Below, piece by piece: positions 49,389 through 59,653 of a stretch of DNA of 64,000 nt (the first letter of the stretch is position 1; the number at the start of each line of letters is the position of its first letter). The stretch spans positions 186,001 to 250,000 of the forward strand of contig NZ_JAGYJK010000018.1 of NCBI RefSeq assembly GCF_018402175.1, read 5' to 3'. Source of the stretch: Yoonia sp. (lineage in GTDB: Bacteria; Pseudomonadota; Alphaproteobacteria; Rhodobacterales; Rhodobacteraceae). A program made the position numbers and the translations under genes. Below the pieces are notes generated by a model. That model ran no database searches. It was not told the origin of the DNA and was given only the letters and a program-made list of their open reading frames with translations.

Positions 49389-50441
49389 ATGCCCGATAAA
49401 AACCTGACCAGCCTGACGATCCGCCGCCCCGATGACTGGCATCTGCATCTGCGCGATGGTGCGATGCTGCGCGCGGTTCTGCCTGAAACCGCGCGCCATT
49501 TCGCCCGCGCCATCGTCATGCCCAATCTGGTGCCGCCCGTGGTGACCGGTGCGCAGGCAGCTGCCTATCGTGACCGGATCATGGCGGCGCTGCCCGAGGG
49601 TATGGATTTCACGCCGCTGATGACGCTTTACCTGACAGAGGCGACCGACCCCGCAGATGTGCGCGCAGCCCATGCCGCTGGGATCGCCACGGCGGTCAAG
49701 CTCTATCCTGCCGGCGCCACGACCAATTCGGCATCCGGCGTGCGCGATTTTGAAAAGGTCCGTCCCGTGCTGGAGGTGATGGCCGAGATCGGCATGCCGC
49801 TGTGCGTGCATGGCGAGGTCACGCATCATGACATCGACATTTTCGACCGCGAGGCCGTGTTCATCGACAAGATCCTGAACCCGCTGCGCAAGAAAGTGCC
49901 GGATCTGAAGGTCGTGATGGAACATATCACCACGCAGGATGCTGTCGATTATGTCCGCGACAACCCGAAAAATCTGGCCGCCACGATCACCACGCATCAC
50001 CTGATCATCAACCGCAACCATATTCTTGCAGGTGGGATCAGGCCGCATTTCTATTGCCTGCCGGTTGCCAAACGGGAAACGCACCGGATTGCCTTGGTGC
50101 AGGCGGCGGTGTCGGGGGATAAACGGTTTTTCCTTGGGACTGATTCAGCACCCCATACCGATGATGCAAAGCTGCAAAGCTGCGGCTGCGCGGGGATTTT
50201 TACCGCGACCAATACCATGTCCTGTCTGGCCGAAGTGTTCGATGTCGCGGGCGCGTTGCGCAAGCTTGAAGCGTTCACCTCGCTCAACGGGCCGCTGTTT
50301 TATGGCCTGCCGCCCAATGAGGCGACGATCACCCTGACCAAGGGCGACCCTGTCCCCTATCCCGACCGGATCGACACGGGCGACGGCCCCGTGACCCTGT
50401 TCAACCCCGGTTTCGATCTGCACTGGCGCGTGACGGGCTAA
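49389..50441 (+). CDS. pyrC: Dihydroorotase (class II)
   Basis: Cyclises carbamoyl-aspartate to dihydroorotate in pyrimidine synthesis. 350 residues with the zinc ligands [10 protein letters not shown], the carboxylated Lys in [23 protein letters not shown] and GTDSAPH. Length and motifs match E. coli PyrC. pyrE follows 57 bp downstream. Confidence 0.96.
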   Translation: MPDKNLTSLTIRRPDDWHLHLRDGAMLRAVLPETARHFARAIVMPNLVPPVVTGAQAAAYRDRIMAALPEGMDFTPLMTLYLTEATDPADVRAAHAAGIATAVKLYPAGATTNSASGVRDFEKVRPVLEVMAEIGMPLCVHGEVTHHDIDIFDREAVFIDKILNPLRKKVPDLKVVMEHITTQDAVDYVRDNPKNLAATITTHHLIINRNHILAGGIRPHFYCLPVAKRETHRIALVQAAVSGDKRFFLGTDSAPHTDDAKLQSCGCAGIFTATNTMSCLAEVFDVAGALRKLEAFTSLNGPLFYGLPPNEATITLTKGDPVPYPDRIDTGDGPVTLFNPGFDLHWRVTG

Positions 50442-50462
50442 CGCCCGGTGCGCTCCGCGCGG

Positions 50463-50484
50463 GGATATTTATACTCGGAAGATG
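50463..50484. repeat. ATATTTATACTCGGAAGATG repeat, copy 3, before pyrE
   Basis: Third copy of the element, in the 57-bp pyrC-pyrE gap and ending 14 bp before the pyrE start. A GC-rich stretch (GCGCTCCGCGC) precedes it, as at copy 1. Confidence 0.75.
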
Positions 50485-50498
50485 TGAAAGAGACTGCC

Positions 50499-51170
50499 AT
50501 GATCCCCTCATCCTATCCTGACAAGGCCGAAATTGCACGGCTGAGCGCCGCCATGCTGCTGGAAATCGGCGCAATCGCCTTTAATGCGCGCGAGCCGTTC
50601 ACCCATGCATCGGGCAAGAAAGCACCGACCTATGTGGATTGCCGCAAGCTGATTTCATTCCCGCGCATTCGGTCGACGCTGATGGATTTCCTGAGCGTCA
50701 CCATCATGCGCGAGGCCGGTTTCGAAGCCTTTGACAATATCGCGGGTGGCGAGACGGCGGGGATTCCCTTTGCCGCGCTCGTGGCCGAACGGCTGGCGCT
50801 GCCGATGACCTATGTGCGCAAGAAACCAAAGGGGTATGGGCGCAACGCCCGTATCGAAGGCGTGATGACCGAAGGCCAGCGCGTGCTGCTGGTCGAGGAT
50901 CTGACCACCGATGGCGGATCGAAACTGTCCTTTGTCGATGCGATCCGCGAGACGGGCGCCACCTGTTCAGCGACGGCGGTAATTTTCTATTACGGCATTT
51001 TCGACGGCGTCGAACAGACGCTGGCCGATCATGGCGTGCAATTGCTGCATCTGTGCACATGGTGGGACGTACTGGCCGAGGCCAAGGCGCGCGGGGCCTA
51101 TGATGCCGAAACATTGGCGGCGGTCGAGGCTTATCTGCATGATCCGGCGGGCTGGCAGCCGTCTGCCTGA
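50499..51170 (+). CDS. pyrE: Orotate phosphoribosyltransferase
   Basis: Converts orotate and PRPP to OMP. 223 residues with [40 protein letters not shown] and the PRPP loop [15 protein letters not shown] chose the ATG at 50499 ([11 protein letters not shown]). The frame opens earlier, but that part is the repeat element. Confidence 0.96.
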   Translation: MIPSSYPDKAEIARLSAAMLLEIGAIAFNAREPFTHASGKKAPTYVDCRKLISFPRIRSTLMDFLSVTIMREAGFEAFDNIAGGETAGIPFAALVAERLALPMTYVRKKPKGYGRNARIEGVMTEGQRVLLVEDLTTDGGSKLSFVDAIRETGATCSATAVIFYYGIFDGVEQTLADHGVQLLHLCTWWDVLAEAKARGAYDAETLAAVEAYLHDPAGWQPSA

Positions 51171-51172
51171 AC

Positions 51173-51181
51173 TTATCCACA
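51173..51181. promoter_or_regulatory. Consensus DnaA box upstream of dnaB
   Basis: TTATCCACA, a perfect match to TTATNCACA, directly after the pyrE stop and 188 bp before dnaB. Weaker relatives follow in the same gap (TTATCCCGC, CTGTCCACA, GTTATACAA). Confidence 0.6.
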
Positions 51182-51368
51182 GGCGGGCGCGCAAGAATCG
51201 CGCGCGCCCGATATCTGGTCGGGCAGCTTGCCGCGCCTGCCGCATCTGGTAGGCGGGTTGCAGCCACAGGCGTTATGCACCGCCTTATCCCGCCATCTGT
51301 CCACACAGTTATACAAGGTGAACTCTGCACCAAGGCCTGCTATGACATTGCGACATGCGAGGTAAGTG

Positions 51369-52862
51369 ATGAACGAAATAGCGACCTTCAACGCGTCCGG
51401 CACGACAGGTGCCAGCGTCGATCTGATGCCCCATTCGATCGAGGCTGAACAACAGCTTTTGGGGGCGATCCTGACCAATAACGATATTTTCGACCGGGTC
51501 GCTGCGATCATCGGGCCGAAACATTTCTATGACCCCGTGCATGCGCGTATTTTCGAAACCGCCGCCACGCGAATTTCCAAGAACGCGCTGGCCAGCCCTG
51601 TCACGCTCAAGACCTTTCTGGAAGATGACGAGGGGCTGAAGGAACTGGGCGGGCCGGCCTATCTGGCGCGTCTGGCGGGGGCGGCGATTTCGGCCTTTGC
51701 CGCGCGCGATTATGCGCAGATGATCTATGATCTGGCGGTGCGCCGCGAATTGATCCAGGTGGGCCGCAACATCGCCGACAAGGCCGCCAAGGTCGATGTG
51801 GACAGCGAACCCAAAGACCAGATCGTCGAGGCGGAACAGGCGCTTTATGCGCTGGCCGAACAGGGCACGACCGATCAGGGGTTCCAGTCGTTCCTGCGCG
51901 CCGTCACCGATGCGGTGAATATGGCCAACGCCGCCTATCAGCGCGAGGGTGGCATGGCGGGCGTATCGACCGGGTTGATCGATCTGGACAAGAAACTGGG
52001 CGGTTTGCACAAATCCGACCTGCTGATCCTTGCTGGGCGTCCGTCGATGGGCAAAACCTCGCTGGCGACGAACATCGCGTTCAACGTGGCCAAGGCGTAT
52101 AAGAAAGGCATCCTGCCCGATGGCACCGAGGGCGCGGTCGATGGCGGTGTCGTCGGTTTCTATTCGCTGGAAATGAGCGCCGAACAGCTGGCCGCGCGGA
52201 TCCTGTCGGAAGCCGCCGAAGTGCCGTCCGAGCAGATCCGCCGTGGCGACATGACCGAAACCGAATTCCGCCGCTTCGTCGATGCCGCCAAATCGCTGGA
52301 AGCCTGTCCCTTGTTCATCGACGACACGCCTGCCCTGCCCATCGCACAGCTGGCCGCCCGCGCGCGGCGCCTGAAACGCACCCACGGGCTGGATGTGCTG
52401 ATCGTGGATTATCTGCAACTCGTGCGCGGCACCGGCCGGTCGGAAAACCGCGTCAACGAGATTTCCGAGATCACGATGGGCCTGAAGGCCATCGCCAAAG
52501 AATTGAACATCCCCGTGATCGCCCTGTCGCAGCTGTCGCGTCAGGTCGAAAGCCGCGAGGACAAGCGCCCGCAGCTGTCCGACCTGCGCGAATCCGGATC
52601 GATCGAGCAGGACGCCGATGTCGTGATGTTCGTGTTCCGCGAGGAATATTACAAGGAACGCGAAAAGCCCGGCGATCACGAGATGGAAAAGATGGCCGCC
52701 TGGCAGGAAGAAATGGAACGCCTGCATGGCAAGGCCGAGGTCGTGATCGGTAAACAGCGCCACGGCCCCATCGGCACGGTCGAGCTGAGCTTTGAAGGCA
52801 AGTTCACCCGCTTTGGCAACCTTGTCAAACCCTGGCAGCAAGGCGGCGATCAGCAGTTCTAG
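51369..52862 (+). CDS. dnaB: Replicative DNA helicase DnaB
   Basis: Hexameric 5'-3' helicase of the replisome. 497 residues: N-terminal domain (MPHSIEAEQQLLGAIL), RecA-like domain with Walker A LAGRPSMGKTSLA, YSLEMSAEQLAARIL, Walker B VLIVDYLQLV, and C-terminal IALSQLSRQVE and SIEQDADVVMFV. No intein. GAGGT precedes the ATG at 51369. The upstream gap carries a DnaA box. Confidence 0.97.
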   Translation: MNEIATFNASGTTGASVDLMPHSIEAEQQLLGAILTNNDIFDRVAAIIGPKHFYDPVHARIFETAATRISKNALASPVTLKTFLEDDEGLKELGGPAYLARLAGAAISAFAARDYAQMIYDLAVRRELIQVGRNIADKAAKVDVDSEPKDQIVEAEQALYALAEQGTTDQGFQSFLRAVTDAVNMANAAYQREGGMAGVSTGLIDLDKKLGGLHKSDLLILAGRPSMGKTSLATNIAFNVAKAYKKGILPDGTEGAVDGGVVGFYSLEMSAEQLAARILSEAAEVPSEQIRRGDMTETEFRRFVDAAKSLEACPLFIDDTPALPIAQLAARARRLKRTHGLDVLIVDYLQLVRGTGRSENRVNEISEITMGLKAIAKELNIPVIALSQLSRQVESREDKRPQLSDLRESGSIEQDADVVMFVFREEYYKEREKPGDHEMEKMAAWQEEMERLHGKAEVVIGKQRHGPIGTVELSFEGKFTRFGNLVKPWQQGGDQQF

Positions 52863-52919
52863 GGGCTGCACATTCATCCGCCCTTGCCGCCCCCGCCTGC
52901 CCCTGCCAAAAGGACGCCT

Positions 52920-53957
52920 ATGAGCACCGGACGCCTGACCATCGACCTTGACGCTGTCGTCGCCAATTGGCGCGCGCTGGACGCCATGACAAATTGCAAA
53001 ACCGCCGCCGTGATCAAGGCCAATGGCTATGGGCTGGGGTCGGTCACTGTTGCCAAGGCGCTGTTCAAGGCGGGCGTGCGCCAGTTTTTCGTCGCCGTCG
53101 CCGAAGAGGCCGCACCCATTCGGGCCGAACTGGGGCCGCGCCCTGAAATCAACGTCTTTTCCGGCCATATGAAAGGCGACACCCCCGCGATCCGCGATCT
53201 GAACCTGACGCCCATGCTCAATTCCGTGGAACAGGTGACGCATCATTTCGAAACCCTGCCCGGCCATCCGTTCGGCATCCAGCTTGATACCGGCATGAAC
53301 CGGCTGGGGCTGGAAATGCAGGAATGGGCGGCGATTGCCGGGCTGGCGCTGGACCAGAACCCGACTTTGGTGATGAGCCATCTGGCCTGTGCCGATGAAC
53401 CCGACCATCCGATGAACCCGCATCAATTGGAAAACTTCCACATGATGACGGACGGGATCGGGGTGCCACGGTCCTTGTCTGCGACGGGCGGTATCCTGCT
53501 GGGACCGGAGTATCATTTTGATCTGACCCGTCCGGGGATCGGGCTTTATGGGGCGGAACCTTACGCCCAAGGCACGCCCGCCATCGCACTGGAATTCCCC
53601 GTGGTCCAGATCCGCGATGTCGCACAGGGCGAGGTTGTGGGTTACGGCAACAGCTGGCAGGCGGAACGCGCGTCGCGCATCGCCACGATATCGGGCGGCT
53701 ATGCCGATGGCATCATCCGGTCGCTGTCGGACCGCGCGATTTTCTATCATGGCAAGACGCCTTGCAAACTGGTGGGCCGTGTGTCGATGGATTTGATGAC
53801 CGTCGATGTGACCGACCTGCCCGAAGACCCCAAGGCGCTGTCACTGATCTGCGCCGAACAAAGCGTCGATGATGTCGCCCGCCGCGCAGGCACTATCGGC
53901 TATGAATTGCTGACGCAGCTGGGCGGGCGCTATACCCGCCGGATTTATGGCAAGTGA
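52920..53957 (+). CDS. alr: Alanine racemase
   Basis: Makes D-alanine for peptidoglycan. 345 residues. The PLP lysine is in [12 protein letters not shown] and the catalytic Tyr region is near [27 protein letters not shown] and the tail [11 protein letters not shown] are typical. AAAAGGACG precedes the ATG. 57 bp after dnaB; its TGA abuts the next ATG. Confidence 0.95.
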   Translation: MSTGRLTIDLDAVVANWRALDAMTNCKTAAVIKANGYGLGSVTVAKALFKAGVRQFFVAVAEEAAPIRAELGPRPEINVFSGHMKGDTPAIRDLNLTPMLNSVEQVTHHFETLPGHPFGIQLDTGMNRLGLEMQEWAAIAGLALDQNPTLVMSHLACADEPDHPMNPHQLENFHMMTDGIGVPRSLSATGGILLGPEYHFDLTRPGIGLYGAEPYAQGTPAIALEFPVVQIRDVAQGEVVGYGNSWQAERASRIATISGGYADGIIRSLSDRAIFYHGKTPCKLVGRVSMDLMTVDVTDLPEDPKALSLICAEQSVDDVARRAGTIGYELLTQLGGRYTRRIYGK

Positions 53958-54425
53958 ATGCGCCAAGCGCTGGTCATCGCCAACCTGTCGCTGCTGATCC
54001 TGTTTCCTGTCGCCTGGTTCGCGCCGCTGATGCGCGCGGGCTTGTTGCCCCTGTTCAGCCTGTCTGAAATCTCGGTCATCACGGGGCTGCAATCGCTTTG
54101 GGGCAGCGATGTGGTGCTGGCGCTGGTGGTCACCGCGCTGGCTCTGTTCTTGCCCTATCTCAAAACGATCTTGCTGGCCTTGGTCCATTTCGGCCTGCTG
54201 GCTGACCGCAGCCTGCCTTTGCTGGGCTGGCTGGGCAAGCTGGCGATGGCCGATGTGTTCTTGATCGCGCTTTATATCGTGGTGTTCAAAAGCATGGGAT
54301 GGGGGCGGGTGGAAACCGCCTGGGGGCTGTATCTGTTCACCGCCTGTGTTCTGGCCTCGATCCTGATCTCGGGGCTGACGGCGCGGGATCGCTTGCATGC
54401 AAGCCCTGATCAGGCCAAAAGCTGA
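53958..54425 (+). CDS. Paraquat-inducible protein A (PqiA) domain membrane protein
   Basis: 155 residues with four hydrophobic segments (about 5-25, 50-72, 85-110, 122-145), matching a single PqiA domain (PLFSLSEISVITGLQSLW, LGKLAMADVFLIALYIVVFK). PqiA proteins work with PqiB/MCE proteins in lipid transport; no MCE gene is nearby. It starts right at the alr stop and ends 2 bp before radA. Confidence 0.85.
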   Translation: MRQALVIANLSLLILFPVAWFAPLMRAGLLPLFSLSEISVITGLQSLWGSDVVLALVVTALALFLPYLKTILLALVHFGLLADRSLPLLGWLGKLAMADVFLIALYIVVFKSMGWGRVETAWGLYLFTACVLASILISGLTARDRLHASPDQAKS

Positions 54426-54427
54426 GC

Positions 54428-55792
54428 ATGGCAAAAGACCTGTCCTTTACCTGTTCTGAATGCGGTGCCGCCTATTCCAAATGGTCGGGGCAATGCGATG
54501 CCTGTCAATCATGGAACACGATCACCGAAAACAAGGCTTTGGCCAGCGGACCCAAGGGCAAATCCTTGGGTGCCTTGCGCGGCAAGCCGATCCCGCTGAT
54601 TGATCTGGACACGCATGAACCCGAACCACCCCGCACACAGGCCGGTGTGGCAGAACTTGACCGCGTGCTGGGCGGCGGGCTGGTCAAGGCCTCGGCTCTG
54701 CTGGTGGGCGGCGATCCGGGGATCGGCAAATCGACGCTGCTGTTGCAGGCGGCCGCCCGGTTCGCGCGCAACGGGCTGAAGGTGATCTATATTTCGGGCG
54801 AGGAATCGACCGCACAGGTGCAGATGCGCGCGCGCCGTCTGGGGCTGGAAAAAAGCCCTGTCAGGTTGGCCGCCGAAACCAATCTGCGCGACATCCTGAC
54901 CACGCTGGAGGCCGAAAAGCCCGATCTGGCGATTATCGATTCGATCCAGACGATGTGGGCCGATCATGTCGACAGCGCGCCGGGCAGCGTGTCTCAGGTC
55001 CGCGCCTCGGCGCATGAGCTGACGACATTCGCCAAACGCAACGGCATGTCGGTCGTCATGGTCGGCCATGTCACCAAGGACGGCAGCATCGCAGGCCCGC
55101 GCGTCGTGGAACATATGGTCGATACGGTGCTTTACTTCGAAGGCGAGCGTGGCCACCAGTTCCGCATCCTGCGCGCGGTGAAAAACCGCTTTGGCCCCGC
55201 CGATGAAATCGGCGTGTTCGAGATGACCGGCAAGGGGTTGGCCGAGGTCAAGAACCCGTCGGCGCTGTTTTTGTCCGAACGCGGCGCCCCTGCCCCCGGG
55301 TCGGTCGTGTTCGCGGGCATCGAAGGCACCCGCCCGATGCTGTGCGAGATACAGGCGCTTGTCGCGCCCTCACCCCATAGCCAGCCGCGCCGGTCGGTCG
55401 TCGGTTGGGATGGCGGGCGGTTGGCGATGATCCTTGCTGTGCTGGAATCGCGCTGCGGCGTGCCGTTCACTGGATTGGACGTTTACCTGAACGTCGCAGG
55501 GGGGTTGCGGATTTCCGAACCGGCCGCCGACCTTGCAGTTGCCGCCGCCCTTGTGTCCGCGCGCGAGGATGCGGCAGTGCCGTCGGATGCCGTAATTTTC
55601 GGGGAAATCAGCCTGTCAGGCGCGCTGCGCCCGGTGGTGCAGACCGAAAATAGATTGAAAGAGGCCGAGAAACTTGGTTTTACCTCTGCGATCACCCCGC
55701 AACAGGCCAAGCAGGTCGCGGTCAAGGGGATAAATCTGCGTCAAGCCCATGATTTGGCCGCATTTGTAGAAGACGTATTCGGCGCGCGGTAA
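54428..55792 (+). CDS. radA: DNA repair protein RadA
   Basis: RecA-related branch-migration helicase acting in recombination. 454 residues: C4 zinc finger (CSECGAAYSKWSGQCDAC), Walker A GGDPGIGKST, the RadA-specific KNRFG motif, and a C-terminal Lon-like domain (LDVYLNVAGGLRISEPAADL) that lacks protease activity in this family. First of the radA-cvpA-purF run. Confidence 0.96.
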   Translation: MAKDLSFTCSECGAAYSKWSGQCDACQSWNTITENKALASGPKGKSLGALRGKPIPLIDLDTHEPEPPRTQAGVAELDRVLGGGLVKASALLVGGDPGIGKSTLLLQAAARFARNGLKVIYISGEESTAQVQMRARRLGLEKSPVRLAAETNLRDILTTLEAEKPDLAIIDSIQTMWADHVDSAPGSVSQVRASAHELTTFAKRNGMSVVMVGHVTKDGSIAGPRVVEHMVDTVLYFEGERGHQFRILRAVKNRFGPADEIGVFEMTGKGLAEVKNPSALFLSERGAPAPGSVVFAGIEGTRPMLCEIQALVAPSPHSQPRRSVVGWDGGRLAMILAVLESRCGVPFTGLDVYLNVAGGLRISEPAADLAVAAALVSAREDAAVPSDAVIFGEISLSGALRPVVQTENRLKEAEKLGFTSAITPQQAKQVAVKGINLRQAHDLAAFVEDVFGAR

Positions 55793-55819
55793 TGCGCCAA
55801 TGGTAGGAGAAGACGAAGC

Positions 55820-56422
55820 ATGGACGGTTTCACACTCGTCGACGCAGGCGTGGCAATCATCATATTGCTTTCGGGGGTGCTGGCCTACAGCCGTGGTCTT
55901 GTACGCGAAACCATGGCGATTTTGGGCTGGATCGGTGCGGCTGTCATCGCCTTTACCTTTGCGCCGCAGGTCGAACCGCTGGTGCGGCAAATCCCGATCG
56001 TCGGCGATTTCATCGGCGACAGCTGCGAACTTGCGATCATCGCGGCCTTTGCAGCGGTCTTTGCGCTGGCGCTGGTGGTCGTGTCGATCTTTACGCCGCT
56101 GTTCTCCAGCGTTGTGCAGCGATCCGCAATTGGTGGAATCGATCAGGGGCTTGGGTTTTTCTTTGGCGTGTTGCGCGGCATCCTGTTGGTCGCGGTCGCG
56201 TTCTTTGTCTATGACACAATCTTTGCGACCCAAGCGATTGGCATGATCGACGACAGCCGGTCGGCTGATATCTTTGCCCAGCTCACCGCGCGGATCGAGG
56301 CACAAAACCCCGAACAGGCGCTTGGCTGGATCACCCAGCAATATCAGGATCTGGTCGGCAATTGCGGCGCCCCCGCAACCGAGATCACCCCGATCACAGC
56401 CCCTGCCCCCGTCACCGAATAA
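55820..56422 (+). CDS. cvpA: CvpA family membrane protein
   Basis: 200 residues with four membrane segments and the CvpA pattern (DAGVAIIILLSGVLAYSRGL, GGIDQGLGFFFGVLRGILLV), followed by a periplasmic or cytoplasmic tail. In E. coli cvpA lies before purF and is linked to colicin V production; its basic role is unclear. AGGAGA precedes the ATG. Followed by a terminator. Confidence 0.93.
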   Translation: MDGFTLVDAGVAIIILLSGVLAYSRGLVRETMAILGWIGAAVIAFTFAPQVEPLVRQIPIVGDFIGDSCELAIIAAFAAVFALALVVVSIFTPLFSSVVQRSAIGGIDQGLGFFFGVLRGILLVAVAFFVYDTIFATQAIGMIDDSRSADIFAQLTARIEAQNPEQALGWITQQYQDLVGNCGAPATEITPITAPAPVTE

Positions 56423-56446
56423 ACGCAAGATACTGGTCACCGATCA

Positions 56447-56476
56447 AAGCCATCGCAACTTTGCGGTGGCTTTTTT
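56447..56476 (+). terminator. Rho-independent terminator after cvpA
   Basis: AAGCCATCGCA / TGCGGTGGCTT stem (one G-T pair), 4-nt loop and a run of six T. It separates radA-cvpA from purF. Confidence 0.9.
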
Positions 56477-56583
56477 GGTTCATGGCACGCTTTGATACAG
56501 ATCTTCATGATCGTTTCGTGACACCCGCGCCGCCAGCGACTAAGTAGAGGCAAATCGCCCTCCCACGGATTCGGAGCAGCCCA

Positions 56584-58053
56584 TTGTCTTGCAAAGACCT
56601 TCCCGCCCATCCCTTTGACGACGACAAGCTGCACGAGGAATGTGGCGTGTTTGGCGTCGTCGGCATCACCGATGCGTCAAACTTTGTGGCCCTTGGGCTG
56701 CATGCGCTGCAACATCGCGGCCAAGAGGCGGGTGGCATCGTCACGCATGACCCCGCGACAGGGTTCAATCAGGCCCGCCGCATGGGGCTGGTGCGCGATA
56801 ATTTCACCAATCAAAAGGTCATGGAAACCCTGCCCGGCACGATCGGGATCGGGCATGTGCGCTATTCCACCGCCGGATCGAAAGGCCAGACCGCGATCCG
56901 CGACGTGCAGCCGTTCTTTGGCGAATTTTCCATGGGCGGTGCCGCCATCGCGCATAATGGCAATCTTACCAATGCACGGGCGCTGCGTAAGGAATTGATC
57001 GAACGAGGGTCGATCTTTCAAAGCTCGTCGGACAGCGAATGTATCATCCACCTGATGGCCCGGTCCATGGGCCGCAATATCCCCGACCGGATGGAAGAGG
57101 CGTTGCGCAAGGTCGAAGGCGCGTTTTCCATCGTCGCCATGACCCGCACCAAGCTGATCGGCTGCCGCGATCCTTTGGGCGTGCGCCCGCTGGTGCTGGG
57201 GCAATTGGGCGACGGCTGGGTGCTGTCGTCAGAGACCTGCGCGCTTGATATCATCGGAGCAGAATTCATCCGCGACATCGCCCCGGGCGAAATGGTGGTG
57301 ATCAGCGACAAGGGCGTGCAAAGCCATTTCCCGTTCCGCCCTGCCAAATCGCGGTTTTGCATTTTTGAACATGTCTATTTCAGCCGGCCTGATTCGATCC
57401 TCGGGGACCGGTCGGTCTATGAAACCCGCGAAAACATCGGCCGCGAACTGGCAAAAGAAGCCCCGGTTGACGCCGATCTGGTCTGCCCTGTCCCCGACAG
57501 TGGCACGCCTGCGGCGATTGGCTACAGCCTGCAATCGGGGATTCCCTATGCGATGGGGATCATCCGCAACCAATATATGGGGCGGACCTTCATCGAACCC
57601 TCCGAGCAGATCCGCAACATGGGCGTGCGGCTGAAACTGAACGTCAACCGCGCGTTGGTGCGCGGCAAGCGGATCATTCTGGTCGATGACAGTGTGGTGC
57701 GCGGCACCACCAGCCAGAAAATCAAGGACATGATCCTTGATGCGGGTGCCGCCGAGGTGCATTTCCGTATCGCCAGCCCGCCCACGGCCTGGCCCTGTTT
57801 TTACGGGGTGGACACGCCGCAGCGCGACAAATTGCTGGCCGCGACCATGAGTGAAGAAGAAATGCGCGTGCATATCGGGGTGGATAGTCTGAAATTCATC
57901 TCGCTTGACGGGTTGTACCGCGCCGTGGGCCAGAAGAACGGGCGCGATCCGGCTTCGCCTGCCTATTGTGATGCGTGTTTTTCGGGCGAATACCCTATAG
58001 CCCCCTCCGACATGATCGAAGACGGGTTCCAGACCAAGACGGCAGCAGAATAG
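56584..58053 (+). CDS. purF: Amidophosphoribosyltransferase
   Basis: First committed step of purine synthesis: PRPP and glutamine to phosphoribosylamine. 489 residues. The N-terminal nucleophile Cys is in EECGVFGVVG after a propeptide of about 20 residues, with GHVRYSTAGSK and a PRPP loop LVDDSVVRGTTS. The start appears to be TTG at 56584, with CGGAGCAG about 8 nt upstream; no ATG or GTG fits the propeptide. Confidence 0.95.
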   Translation: MSCKDLPAHPFDDDKLHEECGVFGVVGITDASNFVALGLHALQHRGQEAGGIVTHDPATGFNQARRMGLVRDNFTNQKVMETLPGTIGIGHVRYSTAGSKGQTAIRDVQPFFGEFSMGGAAIAHNGNLTNARALRKELIERGSIFQSSSDSECIIHLMARSMGRNIPDRMEEALRKVEGAFSIVAMTRTKLIGCRDPLGVRPLVLGQLGDGWVLSSETCALDIIGAEFIRDIAPGEMVVISDKGVQSHFPFRPAKSRFCIFEHVYFSRPDSILGDRSVYETRENIGRELAKEAPVDADLVCPVPDSGTPAAIGYSLQSGIPYAMGIIRNQYMGRTFIEPSEQIRNMGVRLKLNVNRALVRGKRIILVDDSVVRGTTSQKIKDMILDAGAAEVHFRIASPPTAWPCFYGVDTPQRDKLLAATMSEEEMRVHIGVDSLKFISLDGLYRAVGQKNGRDPASPAYCDACFSGEYPIAPSDMIEDGFQTKTAAE

Positions 58054-58105
58054 CGCGGCACTGATCCCTCTTGACGCGGGCCTGCGTTCGTTGGACAGAC
58101 GCGCC

Positions 58106-58750
58106 ATGACACAGATTGCATTGATCACCGGCGCATCGCGCGGCTTGGGCGCGGCGCTGGCCCGCCAGCTGGCGCCAACCCATCACATCATCGCCGTGGC
58201 GAAAACCGTGGGCGCGCTGGAAGAACTCGACGATGCGGTGCAGGCCGCTGGCGGGGTAGCGACCCTGGCGCCGATGGATATCACCGTCGATGCCGCCATG
58301 CAGCAGCTGTGCCGGGGGATATTCGACCGCTGGGGCAAGATCGACCTGTGGCTGCACACCGCTGTTCATGCCGCCCCCTTGGCCCCTGCGGGGCATATCG
58401 GCCCCAAGGACCTGACCAAATCCATGGCAATCAATGTCGAGGCCACCGCCCGCCTGATCGCCTATGTCAGCCCCTTGCTGGGCCAGACCGGCAAGGCCGT
58501 GTTCTTTGACGACCCACGCGGCGGGCAGCAGTTTTTCGGCGCTTACGGCGCAACCAAGGCCGCACAGATCGCCCTTGCCAGCAGCTGGCAGGCGGAATCG
58601 GTCAAGACCGGCCCGCGTGTCCAGATCCTCACCCCGGCGCCCATGCCAACCGCCACCCGTGCGCGGTTCTACCCCGGCGAAGATCGCAGCACCCTGACCG
58701 AGCCTATGGCCGAGGCCGCACGGCTATTGCCCCAGATACTGGCCGACTGA
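58106..58750 (+). CDS. SDR family oxidoreductase, catalytic Ser replaced
   Basis: 214-residue short-chain dehydrogenase. The nucleotide-binding GASRGLG and the catalytic YGATK are present, but no Ser occurs about 13 residues before the Tyr (FFDDPRGGQQFFGAY), and the usual NAG is replaced by HTAVH. Activity may differ from classical SDRs. ATG at 58106. It lies between purF and surE on the same strand. Confidence 0.85.
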   Translation: MTQIALITGASRGLGAALARQLAPTHHIIAVAKTVGALEELDDAVQAAGGVATLAPMDITVDAAMQQLCRGIFDRWGKIDLWLHTAVHAAPLAPAGHIGPKDLTKSMAINVEATARLIAYVSPLLGQTGKAVFFDDPRGGQQFFGAYGATKAAQIALASSWQAESVKTGPRVQILTPAPMPTATRARFYPGEDRSTLTEPMAEAARLLPQILAD

Positions 58751-58866
58751 CCCGGCCTCTGGGTCCTTTGCGCCACAAAGGCGGACGCGGAAGGCAGACC
58801 GGCCTTGCGCGGCTTGCTGCCGCTGGGCTGCTGGCCTAGGTATTTGCCAACAGCAAAGGGCAGTCT

Positions 58867-59653
58867 ATGCGTATTCTGATCACCAATGACGATGGCATCA
58901 ACGCCCCCGGCCTGCAGGTGCTGACCCGCATTGCGCAGGATATCGCAGGCCCAACGGGCGAAGTCTGGACCGTCGCCCCCGCGTTTGAACAATCCGGCGT
59001 CGGCCATTGCATCAGCTATACCCATCCGACGATGATCGCCGAACTGGCCCCCCGCCGCTTTGCCGCCGAAGGATCACCGGCCGATTGCGTGATTGCGGGG
59101 CTTTATGATGTGATGATTGACGCACGCCCCGATCTGGTGCTGTCCGGCGTGAACCGGGGCAACAATGCCGCGGAAAACACGCTTTACTCCGGCACGATCG
59201 GCGGTGCGATGGAAGCCGCCTTGCAAGGCATTCCGGCCATCGCGCTGTCGCAATACTACGGCCCTGCCAACCGCGATCTGGATGATCCGTTCGATGCCGC
59301 CAGCCACGCATGGCGCGGATGTCGTGCGCCGGTTGATGGCGCGCGATCTGTGGGATGATGCCGATTACCGGCTGTTCTATAACGTGAATTTCCCGCCTGT
59401 CGCCGGTGCGGATGTCAAAGGCATGCGCGCCGCCGCCCAAGGGTTCAGGCGCGGCACGCATTTTTCCGCCGAGGCGCAAACCTCGCCCAGTGGGCGGCGG
59501 TTTTTGTGGGTGCGCGGCGGCGCACAGGATGTGGCCACCGAACCCGGCACCGACGCCGCCGTCAATCTGGACGGCTATATTTCCGTCACCCCGATGCGCG
59601 CGGACCTGACCGACCGCGCCATGCTACCCCTGCTGCAAGAGGCGCTGGCGTGA
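58867..59653 (+). pseudogene. surE: 5'/3'-nucleotidase SurE, frameshifted
   Basis: Metal-dependent survival-protein nucleotidase. The N-terminal frame has [13 protein letters not shown] (metal-binding DD), [11 protein letters not shown] and [20 protein letters not shown]. The rest ([43 protein letters not shown]) is in the next frame. Removing one C at 59304-59305 gives [13 protein letters not shown] and a protein of about 261 residues, normal for SurE. Its TGA overlaps the pcm GTG start. AAGGG precedes the ATG. Confidence 0.92.

Noticed and set aside
58751-58866. Remnant gene between the SDR gene and surE
   Set aside because: Only 116 bp with no recognisable coding similarity; it probably holds the surE promoter.
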